Source of the DNA: Candidatus Nitrotoga sp. LAW
GTDB lineage: Bacteria > Pseudomonadota > Gammaproteobacteria > Burkholderiales > Gallionellaceae
Assembly: GCA_003402315.1 (NCBI GenBank)
Contig: QFXI01000020.1
Location: 36,625 to 100,624, forward strand
Direction of reading: 5' to 3'
Length of the DNA: 64,000 nucleotides
Within the stretch, counting starts at the first letter, position 1, and each line of letters opens with the position of its first letter. Below are positions 9,570 through 19,146 of this stretch, in pieces. The position numbers and the translations under genes are program-made. Below the pieces are notes generated by a model that saw only the letters and a program-made list of their open reading frames with translations, had not been told where the DNA came from and did no database searches.

Positions 9570-10484
9570 ATGAGCCAGTCAGATGTAACCACGCTTAACC
9601 AAAAATTCGCCATTCCTGGACAGCTTGAATTTACTGAGGACGTGAGCGGTTTGATTATTGCGAGCATTACGAACAAACATGCGCACGCCACCATTGCATT
9701 ACAGGGTGCGCATGTCATGACCTTTGAGCCTACGGGCGAAAAACCGGTCATTTGGCTTAGCCCTGCTGCCAAATTAGCACTCGGTAAATCCATTCGTGGC
9801 GGTGTGCCAATTTGTTGGCCGTGGTTCGGTGCCCATGCAACCGACAGCACCTTTCCAGCCCATGGGTTTGCCCGTACCGTCCCCTGGCAAGTGGTGGCTA
9901 GTGAAGCACTATCAGATGGCAGTACGCGCATTACCTTTGAATTGCCACAGAGCTCGATTCCTGCTGCGCAATGGCCTCATGTTTGCCGGGTGCGGAATAT
10001 CGTTACTATCGGCAAGGAAATGACCGTGGAACTTGTCACCGAAAATACCGGCCAAGCAATGTTTGAAATTGGCGAAGCGTTGCATACTTACTTCGCTATC
10101 AGCGATGTGGATAAAATTCGCATCACCGGTTTGGAAGGTTGCACTTATCTTGACAAGGTGGGTGATTGGCAACGCAGAACACAAGCAGGCGCAATCACCA
10201 TAACGGCAGAAGTAGACCGCCTCTATGTGAATACCGACTCGGATTGTTTGATTGATGACAGCGGCCATAAGCGCTGCATTCGCATTGCCAAGCGCGGCAG
10301 CCGTTCAACAGTGGTGTGGAATCCATGGGTAGAAAAGGCCGCGAAAATGGGCGATTTCGGCAGCGACACTGGCTATCGCGGCATGGTCTGCGTGGAAAGC
10401 GTGAATGCAGCGGAGAACGTAGTTAAAGTCGCAGCGGGGGCAACTCACTCGTTGCATGTAACCTATAGCATTGAGAACATATAA
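9570..10484 (+). CDS. D-hexose-6-phosphate mutarotase (YeaD family)
   Basis: 304 residues of the aldose 1-epimerase superfamily, cytoplasmic. The glucose-6-phosphate 1-epimerase branch is indicated by GGVPICWPWFGAH (about residues 80-92), HGFARTVPWQV (about 98-108), the EALHTYF segment (about 168-174) and NPWVEKAAKMGDFG, which holds the probable catalytic Glu. It interconverts alpha and beta anomers of hexose 6-phosphates. It stands alone; the RT-SLATT cassette begins 348 bp downstream. Confidence 0.88.
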   Translation: MSQSDVTTLNQKFAIPGQLEFTEDVSGLIIASITNKHAHATIALQGAHVMTFEPTGEKPVIWLSPAAKLALGKSIRGGVPICWPWFGAHATDSTFPAHGFARTVPWQVVASEALSDGSTRITFELPQSSIPAAQWPHVCRVRNIVTIGKEMTVELVTENTGQAMFEIGEALHTYFAISDVDKIRITGLEGCTYLDKVGDWQRRTQAGAITITAEVDRLYVNTDSDCLIDDSGHKRCIRIAKRGSRSTVVWNPWVEKAAKMGDFGSDTGYRGMVCVESVNAAENVVKVAAGATHSLHVTYSIENI

Positions 10485-10832
10485 TCGTAAACACGTTGTG
10501 AATGGATTAAACGATACAGGTGATTCGTTATGATATATGCCAGATTTGGCTCCATCGATACTTTTGACGACGTAATAAGATTGATCTTGCGCGAGAAGTC
10601 GATTACCTGAAAATTTTTTGACGTTGCAGACGGTGTAGGGCTATGCCATTAAAAATAAAAGTGTCATGTCAAGACTTGTCCTCTTTCTTAGTTACTTATT
10701 CTTTCTGAAATGTTGGAATATTATGTTTTTTCTCGTGCTCTTCGTGAGGTGGATAAGCGGAAGCGATTGGACGAAAAATGTGCGAAACCGATGCGATTTC
10801 GGTAGAAGTTGATTAGCCGGTAACCTAAACAA
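10485..10832. other. 348-bp spacer upstream of the reverse transcriptase gene
   Basis: No coding frame is supported. It contains a small hairpin ACCGA/TCGGT (10787-10791 / 10799-10803) 30-45 nt before the RT start and an A/T-rich tract around 10645-10735 that could hold a promoter. Because many defence RTs use an adjacent non-coding RNA, this spacer is one candidate location; sequence alone does not show it. Confidence 0.4.
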
Positions 10833-12305
10833 ATGAGCGTATTTGAGATTGGGGGGAGTAAATATTTTTTGTGCGGTGGTGAGCTTGTTCGAACACTGCC
10901 CCCTTCCAAGCTCTTGTCTGTTTTTGTAAGTGTGATTGAGCTTAAAAAGGCTTTCAACGATAGGTTTCTAGAGTCAGGTACAAAAGGTATTGATCGTCTC
11001 AACGGATTTCATTTCAACAAAAAGATTGATGAACAATGTTCCGTTATCACTCGCAAATGTATGAGTGGACATTACCATTTCACGCCATATGCTGAGGTGC
11101 TGCAACTTAAGGGAAGAGAGAAATATCCACGTGTTATTGGGATACCAACTATACGTGACCGCTTAGTGCTTAATCAGTTGAAGCAAATTCTTTCCCACAT
11201 TTTTCCTGAGTACATTCCAAAAAATAGAGCGAATACACTGATACACAAGATTTCGCGTGAAATTAAAAGCATCGAAGATGCTGGATGCTCTGCATCAACC
11301 CGAGTATTTGGTTGTGACATAGTAAAGTTTTATGACGAAATTGATCGTGACATTCTTTTGAAAGCGCTTAGGAGGCGCATTAAATCAAAGAAGCTTCTGA
11401 AGCTGATTGAATCAGCAATAACCACCCCAATAGTACCTAGGGACTACAGACAAAAAAACATCGATAAATACACATCTAGTAAAGGTGTACCTCAAGGGTT
11501 GGCTATATCAAATATTTTGGCTGCTATATACCTTGCGGAATTTGATATTGAACTAGAACGGCAGGAAATTCATTATTACCGCTATGTAGATGACATACTG
11601 ATTTTTGGTGACTCTCTTCAAGTTGATAACGCGAAAATACTAGTTGAAAAAAGATTGTCTGAGTTGGAGCTGAAGACTCACCCTGTTAGTGATGGAGGTA
11701 AATCACACCTTAGTCCATTGAGTGGTCAATTTGGATATCTAGGTTATTGGTTTCATATTCCTAAAATTACTGTAAGACCACAAACTGTTGAGCGATTTCT
11801 TCAATCAATTGTCGGGAAATTTAGTGATTACACACATAACAAAGCATCACGCTTGGAAAATTACAAATATCTAAATGTTGACCGGCTGAAAGAAATATTT
11901 ATTTTTGAGTTAAATGAGCGAATCAGTGGAGCAATTAGTGAGAAGCGTCGTTACGGATGGATAGCCTATTTTAGTGAAATCACTGATCTTGGGCTGCTTA
12001 GAAAGCTTGATCGGATAATCGCAAATTTCTTCAAAAGACTGAGCGATTTTGGCGGGAAACCACCAGCCACATTGAAGAAATTGACTCGATCCTATTATGA
12101 GACGCGTTATTCTCCAATGAGGGGCTACATTCACAACTACGATGTAATCACCACGCGTACTCAAAAGATGGAATTTTTGACCTTTCGGGGAAGACTTGAT
12201 CCAGCTAAAACTTATCGTGACGAAGAAATAGACGAAAAATTCGATACCTATCGAGCTAAGGTATTAGCCGACCTTGAGCCAGATGATGGTAGTATCTACT
12301 GGTAA
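10833..12305 (+). CDS. Reverse transcriptase of the defence (Abi/unknown-group) type
   Basis: 490 residues. The RT motifs occur in order: TKGIDRL (about 50-56), PRVIGIPTIRDRLVLNQL (RT2, about 99-116), FGCDIVKFYDEI (RT3 with first catalytic Asp, about 163-174), SKGVPQGLAISNILA (RT4, about 216-230), YYRYVDDILIFG (RT5 with catalytic DD, about 249-260) and the LSGQFGYLGYWF region (RT6/7). The catalytic residues are intact. Residues from about 330 to 490 form a helical C-terminal region without recognisable maturase or endonuclease domains, so this is neither a group II intron RT nor retron-sized. The Shine-Dalgarno before 10833 is weak; a TTG at 10869 has a purine-rich GGGGGGAG upstream and is an alternative start. 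The gene is AT-richer than its neighbours, suggesting transfer. The SLATT-like gene lies 186 nt downstream. Confidence 0.88.
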   Translation: MSVFEIGGSKYFLCGGELVRTLPPSKLLSVFVSVIELKKAFNDRFLESGTKGIDRLNGFHFNKKIDEQCSVITRKCMSGHYHFTPYAEVLQLKGREKYPRVIGIPTIRDRLVLNQLKQILSHIFPEYIPKNRANTLIHKISREIKSIEDAGCSASTRVFGCDIVKFYDEIDRDILLKALRRRIKSKKLLKLIESAITTPIVPRDYRQKNIDKYTSSKGVPQGLAISNILAAIYLAEFDIELERQEIHYYRYVDDILIFGDSLQVDNAKILVEKRLSELELKTHPVSDGGKSHLSPLSGQFGYLGYWFHIPKITVRPQTVERFLQSIVGKFSDYTHNKASRLENYKYLNVDRLKEIFIFELNERISGAISEKRRYGWIAYFSEITDLGLLRKLDRIIANFFKRLSDFGGKPPATLKKLTRSYYETRYSPMRGYIHNYDVITTRTQKMEFLTFRGRLDPAKTYRDEEIDEKFDTYRAKVLADLEPDDGSIYW

Positions 12306-12491
12306 GGTGCTGGTTCCAAATGCATCATGTTTGGGCAGCTCTGGGAATTTTGACAGAGTGGGAGTGACCAATGGTGGTTTGTTTAACACCGCGGCTAGTT
12401 GTAAGGTCATTACCTCTGCGCATCGTAATATTTAAGATGCATTGTAGAGTGGATATACACATGATTTCTTTCTGCACCTTACTTTCTTACT
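12306..12491 (+). ncRNA. Candidate structured RNA in the RT-SLATT spacer
   Basis: This 186-nt spacer separates two genes that look like one module, which is long for an operon gap. AATGCATC (12319-12326) is exactly complementary to GATGCATT (12436-12443), closing a region of about 125 nt; inside it CTCTG/CAGAG can form a stem. GATGC (12436-12440) can alternatively pair with GCATC (12420-12424), giving two competing folds. The pairing is seen in the sequence; that it is a functional RNA is inference. Confidence 0.3.
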
Positions 12492-13127
12492 ATGAATAAA
12501 ACTGTGACACTTCAAGAAACCGCAGATAGTTTGCGCACAAAGATGTGGCGCACTGCTGGGGCACGCTTTAATTGTCAGCGCCGTATGAAATATCGTGATA
12601 CGACATCCAGCTTTACGATTGCATTTTTGTCTGTTTATTTGATTGCAATCTCTGTTGCTCAGAAAATTTATAAGATAGGCGAACGCTATCCAGAATTTGA
12701 TAATCACCTTACCTTTATCGCAATAGTAGGGGCGGTCTTTATTATCGTTATTAGCCTTATTGAATGGGCGAGTGACTTTTCAGTTCGTGCTGAACGTCTA
12801 TTTGAGAATGCAACAGAGATTAAGAAGCTTCAAGGTAGGCTTGAGCGCGCATTGATTGAGGGATTGCCAGAACAAACACTAAGAGGCGAATGTGAAGCGG
12901 TAAGCCTTGAGTATGAGCAATATGTAGACAAGAACAGCCCTAACCACGACCCGATAGACGACTTTCTCTTTAGGGCTCAAAACCGAACCGAGCCACACCC
13001 AAGTTTCACTATGAATTGGACTATGGCATTTTGGGCAAGGGTTCTGTGGTTGATGTTTACATATGGCCTATATGTAATTCTGCTAATTATTCCGGTCGCA
13101 GCCTTATATTTTATGGCGCCATCATAG
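12492..13127 (+). CDS. SLATT-like membrane effector next to reverse transcriptase
   Basis: 211 residues with the SLATT layout: a basic N-terminal helix (RTKMWRTAGARFNCQRRMKYRD), two close membrane helices (about residues 42-60 and 73-91), then an amphipathic cytoplasmic helix with SVRAERLFENATEIKKLQGRLERAL. A third, C-terminal membrane helix spans about 182-207. SLATT proteins were defined computationally as pore-forming effectors of nucleotide-signal defence systems; one SLATT family is, as I recall, characteristically found beside reverse transcriptases, which is exactly this context. The likely role is membrane damage and growth arrest when the RT system is triggered by phage; this is inference. 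No clear Shine-Dalgarno is seen. Confidence 0.78.
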   Translation: MNKTVTLQETADSLRTKMWRTAGARFNCQRRMKYRDTTSSFTIAFLSVYLIAISVAQKIYKIGERYPEFDNHLTFIAIVGAVFIIVISLIEWASDFSVRAERLFENATEIKKLQGRLERALIEGLPEQTLRGECEAVSLEYEQYVDKNSPNHDPIDDFLFRAQNRTEPHPSFTMNWTMAFWARVLWLMFTYGLYVILLIIPVAALYFMAPS

Positions 13128-13336
13128 CTAAAGGGGCTAGGAAGAATAAGAGGTTAGATACCGCTTCCCTTCAAGATAAAATCAATCCGGTAACGCAATT
13201 GATTTCTGTTACAATTTAACTTATGGTATTAGTTCCTAGTCTTCTTGCCACTATCTAACTGGTTTTAAAAACCCATCTATCTGCCTAAGACTGGCGCCAT
13301 CAAAGGCGACAGGCCGATTTTTTCTAGGAATAATTT

Positions 13337-14668
13337 ATGACTTTTTCAGCCCTCGGTTTGTCCGATGAACTTGTTCGTGCCGTTACCGAGCGTGGTTACA
13401 CTGAACCAACGCCTATTCAAGCGCAAGCCATTCCTGTTGTGCTATCAGGTGGCGACCTGTTGGCTGGTGCGCAGACTGGTACCGGTAAGACGGCTGGCTT
13501 CACCCTGCCTATCCTGCAACGTCTTACTGCTTCTGCGAAACCTGTAAACGGTAAGGCACCGATTCGCGCGTTGGTTCTTATCCCTACGCGTGAGCTTGCC
13601 GCACAGGTAGAAGAGAGTGTGCGTGATTATGGCAAATACCTGAAACTTAATTCGATGACAATGATTGGTGGCGTTAACATTAATCCACAAATACAGCGCT
13701 TGAAAAGCCGTGTGGATATTTTAGTTGCCACACCCGGCCGATTGCTCGACCACTTGCAGCAGAAAACGCTAGATCTATCGCATATAGAAATACTGGTGCT
13801 GGATGAAGCTGACCGCATGCTGGACATGGGCTTTATCCGCGACATCAAAAAAATCTTGGCTATATTGCCCAGGCAGCGGCAAAACCTGCTGTTTTCCGCC
13901 ACCTTCTCCGACGAGATCAAAATGCTGGCCGATGGGCTGCTCAATAAACCGGCGATGATAGAAGTGGCGCGCCGCAACGCTACCGCAGAACTGATCACGC
14001 AGAAAATTTACCCGGTGGACCGTGAAAGAAAGCGCGAGTTACTTACCCATCTTATCAAGGAATATAACTGGCATCAGGTGCTGGTGTTTACACGCACCAA
14101 ACATGGCGCCAACAAGTTGGCGGAACAACTCAGCAAGGACGACATTCCCGCGCTGGCCATCCATGGCAATAAGAGTCAAGCGGCGCGCACCCGCGCATTG
14201 GCGGAATTTAAAACCGGCAAATTGCAAGTGCTTGTGGCAACTGACATTGCTGCGCGTGGCATCGACATCATTGAATTGCCGCACGTGGTCAACTTCGAGA
14301 TGCCCAATGTATCGGAAGATTATGTCCACCGCATTGGACGCACCGGTCGCGCAGGCAGCGAAGGCGAGGCGAGTTCCCTGGTATGTATTGATGAACATAA
14401 GTTGCTGTGGGACATTGAGCGACTGACCAAGCGCGAAATTCCGGTTGTGCAGGTGCCGGGCTTTGAACCCGATCCTCGCATCAAGGCGGAGCCCATTTTA
14501 AACGGTCAGAATCGCGGTCAAGGTGGTGGACGTAAGCAAGGACAAGGTCAGGGTCGTACTCGGGTAGCACCGCGCGCGGGCGGTGGTCAAGGCCGCACCA
14601 GTGCCGCTACGGGTAAACCTGTTGCCCGCAAACCGGTATTACAGCGTTCCGGTAACTACAGTCGCTAA
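13337..14668 (+). CDS. rhlE: DEAD-box ATP-dependent RNA helicase RhlE
   Basis: 443 residues. Helicase motifs appear in order: Q motif [11 protein letters not shown], Walker [34 protein letters not shown] in [16 protein letters not shown] in LLFSATFSD, then the C-terminal lobe with [10 protein letters not shown] and [10 protein letters not shown]. The last 60 residues are rich in G, Q and R ([15 protein letters not shown]), the basic tail typical of RhlE. It remodels rRNA and mRNA structures. The 5' leader of about 200 nt holds the inverted element GGTTTT/AAAACC near 13261-13273; no regulation can be assigned. Confidence 0.95.
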   Translation: MTFSALGLSDELVRAVTERGYTEPTPIQAQAIPVVLSGGDLLAGAQTGTGKTAGFTLPILQRLTASAKPVNGKAPIRALVLIPTRELAAQVEESVRDYGKYLKLNSMTMIGGVNINPQIQRLKSRVDILVATPGRLLDHLQQKTLDLSHIEILVLDEADRMLDMGFIRDIKKILAILPRQRQNLLFSATFSDEIKMLADGLLNKPAMIEVARRNATAELITQKIYPVDRERKRELLTHLIKEYNWHQVLVFTRTKHGANKLAEQLSKDDIPALAIHGNKSQAARTRALAEFKTGKLQVLVATDIAARGIDIIELPHVVNFEMPNVSEDYVHRIGRTGRAGSEGEASSLVCIDEHKLLWDIERLTKREIPVVQVPGFEPDPRIKAEPILNGQNRGQGGGRKQGQGQGRTRVAPRAGGGQGRTSAATGKPVARKPVLQRSGNYSR

Positions 14669-14746
14669 ACAATTTCTTTGACAAGACGCAGGGTCAGGTA
14701 ATTAACTGGACTGGCTCCGACAAAATTAATAAATTTTTTTACTAAA

Positions 14747-15313
14747 ATGAATATGACAGCAGACGAAAAAATCATCGCTGCAACCAAACTATGGTTGGAG
14801 CGGGCCGTCATTGGCCTCAACCTGTGCCCGTTTGCCAAGGCCGTTCACGTGAAAAATCAGATACGCTATGTGGTGAGTTCTGCGGCCACGCATGAAGATT
14901 TGCTAAGAGACCTCATGCGAGAGCTGGAAGTATTGGCCGAAACGCCAGCAACAAATATCGACACAACCTTGCTGGTTCATCCTTATGTACTCACTGATTT
15001 TCTCGAATACAACGATTTTCTCGATGTAGCCGATGCGGCGCTGGAAGACATGGATTTGGAAGGTGCGTTGCAAGTGGCCAGTTTTCATCCGCAGTATCAG
15101 TTTGCCGGAACGCAGCCTGACGATATTGAAAACTACACCAATCGGTCGCCGTATCCAATGCTGCACCTGCTGCGCGAAGCGAGTGTCGTGCAAGCGGTGT
15201 CGGCTTTTCCTGAGGCCGAGAAAATATTCGACAAGAACATTGAGACACTGCGCCGTTTGGGTCACGCAGGCTGGAATGACTTGGGACTGGCCAATCCTTC
15301 CCTGGAAAATTAA
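14747..15313 (+). CDS. DUF1415 family protein
   Basis: 188 residues, cytoplasmic. The family is recognised from the N-terminal WLERAVIGLNLCPFAKAV (about residues 17-34), the central HPYVLTDFLEYNDFL and FHPQYQFAGTQPDDIENYTNRSPYPMLH segments. It is conserved in proteobacteria without assigned function. The start is either 14747 or the ATG two codons later. It lies 21 bp upstream of srkA and may be cotranscribed with it. Confidence 0.88.
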   Translation: MNMTADEKIIAATKLWLERAVIGLNLCPFAKAVHVKNQIRYVVSSAATHEDLLRDLMRELEVLAETPATNIDTTLLVHPYVLTDFLEYNDFLDVADAALEDMDLEGALQVASFHPQYQFAGTQPDDIENYTNRSPYPMLHLLREASVVQAVSAFPEAEKIFDKNIETLRRLGHAGWNDLGLANPSLEN

Positions 15314-15334
15314 TAACTGCGCAAAGATCTTGTA

Positions 15335-16321
15335 ATGGTGACATCACCAACTTTCTCTTTACTTACCCCCGATTGCGTCATGAACGCGCTGGACAGCTTG
15401 GGCTGCCACAGCGATGGTCGCCTGCTGGCACTTAACAGCTATGAGAACCGCGTTTATCAGGTAGGGATGGAAGAAGGCTTGCCGTTGGTCGCAAAATTTT
15501 ATCGGCCGGAGCGCTGGACGAATGCGGCCATACTCGAAGAACACGCTTTCGTGCAAGAGTTGGTCGAGCGCGAAATTCCGGTGGTACCTGCTTTAGTACT
15601 AGGGGGCGAAACACTGCACACCTTCGAAGGATTTCGTTTCGCCGTTTTTTCCAAACACGGCGGACGCGCGCCCGAACTTGAAGATCGCAACACGCTGGAA
15701 TGGATGGGGCGCTTTCTGGGTCGCATCCACGCCATTGGCGCGCTCAAACCGTTTCAGCATCGCCCCACACTGGATATAGCGAGCTTCGGTGTAGAACCGC
15801 TTGATTTTTTACTGACCCATAGTTTTATCCCGGCTGATCTTGATGCGGCCTATCGCAGCGTTGCAGAGCAGGCTCTGGCGGGTGTACGTCATTGCTTTGA
15901 GCGCGCCGGCAGCAATGTAAGAGCGCTACGGCTGCATGGAGATTGCCATGCGGGTAACGTGCTGTGGACGGATGATGGTCCGCACTTCGTTGATTTTGAC
16001 GATAGCCGCATGGGCCCTGCTGTGCAGGATTTGTGGATGTTGTTGTCGGGTGAGCGTGCTGACATGGCGCGGCAGTTGAATGACGTGCTGGCGGGGTATG
16101 AAGATTTTTATGATTTTGATTCTTGCGAGTTGCATTTGGTCGAAGCATTGCGTACCTTGCGCTTGATTCATTATTCCGCTTGGCTGGCACAGCGATGGGA
16201 TGATCCAGCCTTCAAGCAAGCCTTCCCGTGGTTTAATACTCAACGCTATTGGCAAGACCGCATTCTGGAATTGCGTGAGCAGATCGCGCTGATGGATGAG
16301 CCTCCGCTATGGCCGGTTTGA
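15335..16321 (+). CDS. srkA: Stress response serine/threonine kinase SrkA (YihE/RdoA)
   Basis: 328 residues, the usual length. A kinase-like fold is shown by the early SYENRVYQV and LVAKFYRPERW (ATP-binding Lys), the catalytic loop LHGDCHAGNVLW and the DFDDSRMGPAVQDLWML metal-binding segment. In E. coli SrkA is reported to protect against stress-induced death and MazF toxicity. The next gene (ychJ) overlaps its end by 13 bp. Confidence 0.92.
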   Translation: MVTSPTFSLLTPDCVMNALDSLGCHSDGRLLALNSYENRVYQVGMEEGLPLVAKFYRPERWTNAAILEEHAFVQELVEREIPVVPALVLGGETLHTFEGFRFAVFSKHGGRAPELEDRNTLEWMGRFLGRIHAIGALKPFQHRPTLDIASFGVEPLDFLLTHSFIPADLDAAYRSVAEQALAGVRHCFERAGSNVRALRLHGDCHAGNVLWTDDGPHFVDFDDSRMGPAVQDLWMLLSGERADMARQLNDVLAGYEDFYDFDSCELHLVEALRTLRLIHYSAWLAQRWDDPAFKQAFPWFNTQRYWQDRILELREQIALMDEPPLWPV

Positions 16322-16713
16322 TTGATATGCAAACCCGTTGCGCTTGCGGCAGCAATAAAAATTTCACGGACTGTTGCGGGTGTTATATCGGGGGCAACAC
16401 GCCTGCTCTCAGCGCAGAAGCATTGATGCGCTCCCGCTATGTCGCTTACACATTGGAATGCGAGGATTACATACTGGCAACTTGGCATCCATCTACACGT
16501 CCCGCCCCGCAGGATGCGGCTGATAAAGTTAAGACAAAGTGGTTGGGGTTGGAGGTGAAGCGCCATGAGTACAATCATCAGGAGCCGGACCGCGCCGTAG
16601 TGGAGTTTGTGGCGCGCTACAAAATAGGTGGCCGTGCATATCGACTGCACGAAGTGAGTCGCTTCGTGCGCGAAGGCGACCTATGGTTTTATGTGGATGG
16701 AGACATACGCTAA
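16309..16713 (+). CDS. ychJ: YchJ family protein (UPF0225, N-terminal SEC-C motif)
   Basis: 134 residues if read from 16309; an ATG at 16327 (MQTRCACGS) would avoid most of the overlap with srkA. The N-terminus has the SEC-C type cysteine cluster C-x-C-x8-CC (CACGSNKNFTDCC), which binds zinc. The rest (LMRSRYVAYTLECEDYILATWHP, then a cystatin/NTF2-like strand region ending LWFYVDGDI) matches YchJ. Function is not established. Confidence 0.88.
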   Translation: MAGLIDMQTRCACGSNKNFTDCCGCYIGGNTPALSAEALMRSRYVAYTLECEDYILATWHPSTRPAPQDAADKVKTKWLGLEVKRHEYNHQEPDRAVVEFVARYKIGGRAYRLHEVSRFVREGDLWFYVDGDIR

Positions 16714-16785
16714 GTTAAACTTAGCACCCTGCAGCCCTAGACTTACTTATTTTTTTGCAATACATATTTCGCGAGAACATTCATC

Positions 16786-18441
16786 ATGGCATCAGATTCT
16801 GTAACACAGCCTGTACTACAAGCAATTGACGCACCCACGTCTGTCTCGCGTGATTTAATCACGCGCGAAGTGGCGCGCCGTCGTACCTTCGGCATCATCT
16901 CCCACCCGGATGCGGGCAAAACCACGCTGACCGAAAAATTACTGTTATTTTCCGGCGCGATTCAATTGGCGGGTACGGTAAAGGCACGCAAGAGTGGTCG
17001 CCACGCAACGTCCGACTGGATGGATATCGAGAAGCAACGCGGTATCTCTGTAGCCAGTTCAGTGATGCAATTCGAATATCGTAACCATGTAGTCAATCTG
17101 CTCGATACCCCGGGCCACCAGGATTTTTCTGAAGATACTTACCGCGTACTCACCGCTGTAGATTCCGCGCTTATGGTTATCGACGCGGCCAAGGGCGTGG
17201 AAACGCAAACTATCAAATTGCTCAACGTGTGCCGTATGCGCAACACGCCCATCATAACTTTCATTAACAAGATGGACCGTGAAACACGCGACCCGGTGGA
17301 ATTGCTGGATGAGGTTGAATCAGTCCTTAATATCCAGTGCGCACCAGTGACTTGGCCGCTGGGGATGGGCAAGACTTTTCGTGGTGTTTATCACTTATTG
17401 CGTGACGAGATTCTGCTGTTCGCGGCGGGCGAGGAACGTGCCGATCAGGATTTTGAAATAGTTAAAGGCATCGATAACCCGCGCCTTGTGGAAATGTTCC
17501 CATTGGAAATAGAACGGCTTAAAGCAGAAGTTGAACTACTCCATGGCGCTTCGCATCCCTTTGATCTGGCCGCGTTTCTGGCCGGCACGCAAACCCCTGT
17601 ATTCTTCGGCTCCGCTATCAATAACTTCGGTGTGCGCGAAATTCTTAACGCACTGTTAGATTGGGCACCAGCGCCGCGTGCACGCGATGCCACTGTACGT
17701 GTGGTCGCACCTAACGAGACACCTTTTACTGGCTTCGTGTTCAAGATACAAGCCAACATGGACGCAAATCATCGTGACCGCATCGCCTTTTTGCGTGTTT
17801 GCTCTGGGCGCTTTGAGCGCGGCATGAAGATCAAACACCTGCGTATTAACCGCGAAATTCGCGTGTCCAATGTCGTCACTTTTATGGCTTCCAACCGTGA
17901 GCAGGTAGAAGAAGCCTACGCTGGCGATATCATCGGCTTACCCAACCACGGCAACATGCAGATCGGCGACAGCTTTTCCGAAGGCGAGTTATTACAGTTC
18001 ACCGGTATTCCTTATTTCGCCCCCGATTTTTTCCGTTCCGTGCGCATCCGAAACCCGATCAAGGTCAAGCAGCTGCATAAAGGTTTGCAGCAGCTGGGTG
18101 AAGAAGGCGCGGTACAAGTATTCAAGCCAGTGAGTGGTGGGGATTTAATTCTGGGCGCGGTCGGCGTATTGCAGTTCGATGTCGTTGCCAGTCGTTTGAT
18201 GAGCGAATACGGCGTGGATGCTGTATTCGATGGCACCAATACCACAAGCGCGCGTTGGGTTACTTGCGACGACAAAAAAATGCTCGCTGATTTTGAGAAG
18301 GCTCTATCACACAACGTTGCCTACGATGCCGCTAACAACATGGCCTATCTCGCACCGAACAGCGTCAATCTCAAGCTCACCCAGGAACGCTGGCCAAAAG
18401 TAGTTTTCCACACCACACGCGAACATGCGGTGAAGCTGTAG
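16786..18441 (+). CDS. prfC: Peptide chain release factor 3
   Basis: 551 residues, with about 20 extra N-terminal residues compared with the E. coli protein. RF3 is the GTPase that removes RF1/RF2 from the ribosome after peptide release. GTPase motifs are clear: SHPDAGKTT (G1, about 38-46), DTPGHQDF (G3) and NKMDRE (G4), followed by domain II and the RF3 C-terminal domain ([23 protein letters not shown]). It is single and intact, 344 nt after srkA/ychJ switch over, and probably has its own promoter in the short gap at 16714-16785. Confidence 0.97.
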   Translation: MASDSVTQPVLQAIDAPTSVSRDLITREVARRRTFGIISHPDAGKTTLTEKLLLFSGAIQLAGTVKARKSGRHATSDWMDIEKQRGISVASSVMQFEYRNHVVNLLDTPGHQDFSEDTYRVLTAVDSALMVIDAAKGVETQTIKLLNVCRMRNTPIITFINKMDRETRDPVELLDEVESVLNIQCAPVTWPLGMGKTFRGVYHLLRDEILLFAAGEERADQDFEIVKGIDNPRLVEMFPLEIERLKAEVELLHGASHPFDLAAFLAGTQTPVFFGSAINNFGVREILNALLDWAPAPRARDATVRVVAPNETPFTGFVFKIQANMDANHRDRIAFLRVCSGRFERGMKIKHLRINREIRVSNVVTFMASNREQVEEAYAGDIIGLPNHGNMQIGDSFSEGELLQFTGIPYFAPDFFRSVRIRNPIKVKQLHKGLQQLGEEGAVQVFKPVSGGDLILGAVGVLQFDVVASRLMSEYGVDAVFDGTNTTSARWVTCDDKKMLADFEKALSHNVAYDAANNMAYLAPNSVNLKLTQERWPKVVFHTTREHAVKL

Positions 18442-18466
18442 TTGATTTCCTTCTATAAAGACTTCC

Positions 18467-18682
18467 ATGCAGCAATTTGAATTCAAGCTTAATGGCGAAT
18501 TTATCGAGCTGAACCAATTACTTAAAATGGTTGGCGTGTGCGATAGCGGCGGAGCGGGCAAGGCGCTGGTCGCGGAGGGCGTGGTGTCGGTGGACGGGCA
18601 CGTGGAATTGCGCAAAACCTGCAAAATACGTGCAGGATCGGTGGTAATCCTGGGGGACGTGCGCATCACGGTGCTTGCATAA
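18467..18682 (+). CDS. YbcJ-like S4-domain RNA-binding protein
   Basis: 71 residues made almost entirely of an S4 RNA-binding fold: FIELNQLLKMVGVCDSGGAGKALVAEGVVSVDG then ETRK-like VELRKTCKIRAGSVV. YbcJ-type proteins are stand-alone S4 domains with presumed rRNA contact. It sits between prfC and arfB, 5 nt upstream of the latter, in a run of translation genes. Confidence 0.9.
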   Translation: MQQFEFKLNGEFIELNQLLKMVGVCDSGGAGKALVAEGVVSVDGHVELRKTCKIRAGSVVILGDVRITVLA

Positions 18683-18687
18683 TTTTC

Positions 18688-19101
18688 ATGCTGTATATCT
18701 CCCACAACGTTACCATTGTTGATCATGAGATCGAGTTAACCGCCGTACGTGCGCAGGGAGCGGGTGGACAGAACGTCAACAAGGTTTCCAGCGCCGTTCA
18801 TCTGCGTTTCGACATCAATGTCTCATCGTTGCCGGACGCTTTTAAAGCGCGGCTCCTTGAGCTGCATGATCACCGTATCACCAAAGACGGTGTGGTAATC
18901 ATCAAGGCGCAGGAATTTCGCAGTCAGGAAATGAATCGGGGTGAGGCATTGCGACGCTTGAAAGAGTTGGTGCAGAGTATCGCGGTGTTGCCCACCGTCC
19001 GTCGCGCAACAAAACCTACGCGCAGTTCGCAGAGAAAGCGTATGGACAGCAAAGCCAAGCATGGTGCAATTAAAAGTATGCGTGGCCGGGTAATAGAATA
19101 A
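18688..19101 (+). CDS. arfB: Alternative ribosome-rescue factor ArfB (YaeJ)
   Basis: 137 residues. The GGQ catalytic motif of class I release factors is present as AQGAGGQNVNKVSSAVHLRF (about residues 20-39), and the C-terminal tail is strongly basic (KPTRSSQRKRMDSKAKH), which is the part that enters the empty mRNA channel. It hydrolyses peptidyl-tRNA on ribosomes stalled without a stop codon. It follows prfC and the S4 protein, forming a small translation-termination cluster. Confidence 0.94.
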   Translation: MLYISHNVTIVDHEIELTAVRAQGAGGQNVNKVSSAVHLRFDINVSSLPDAFKARLLELHDHRITKDGVVIIKAQEFRSQEMNRGEALRRLKELVQSIAVLPTVRRATKPTRSSQRKRMDSKAKHGAIKSMRGRVIE

Positions 19102-19146
19102 TTTTGGCAGAAGCCTACTTCTGCATGGGACCGATCCAGGAGCAAT

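Noticed and set aside
10833..12305. Retron or group II intron reading of the reverse transcriptase
   Set aside because: The protein is longer than retron RTs, lacks maturase and endonuclease domains, and no intron RNA domain V-like sequence was noticed at its ends.
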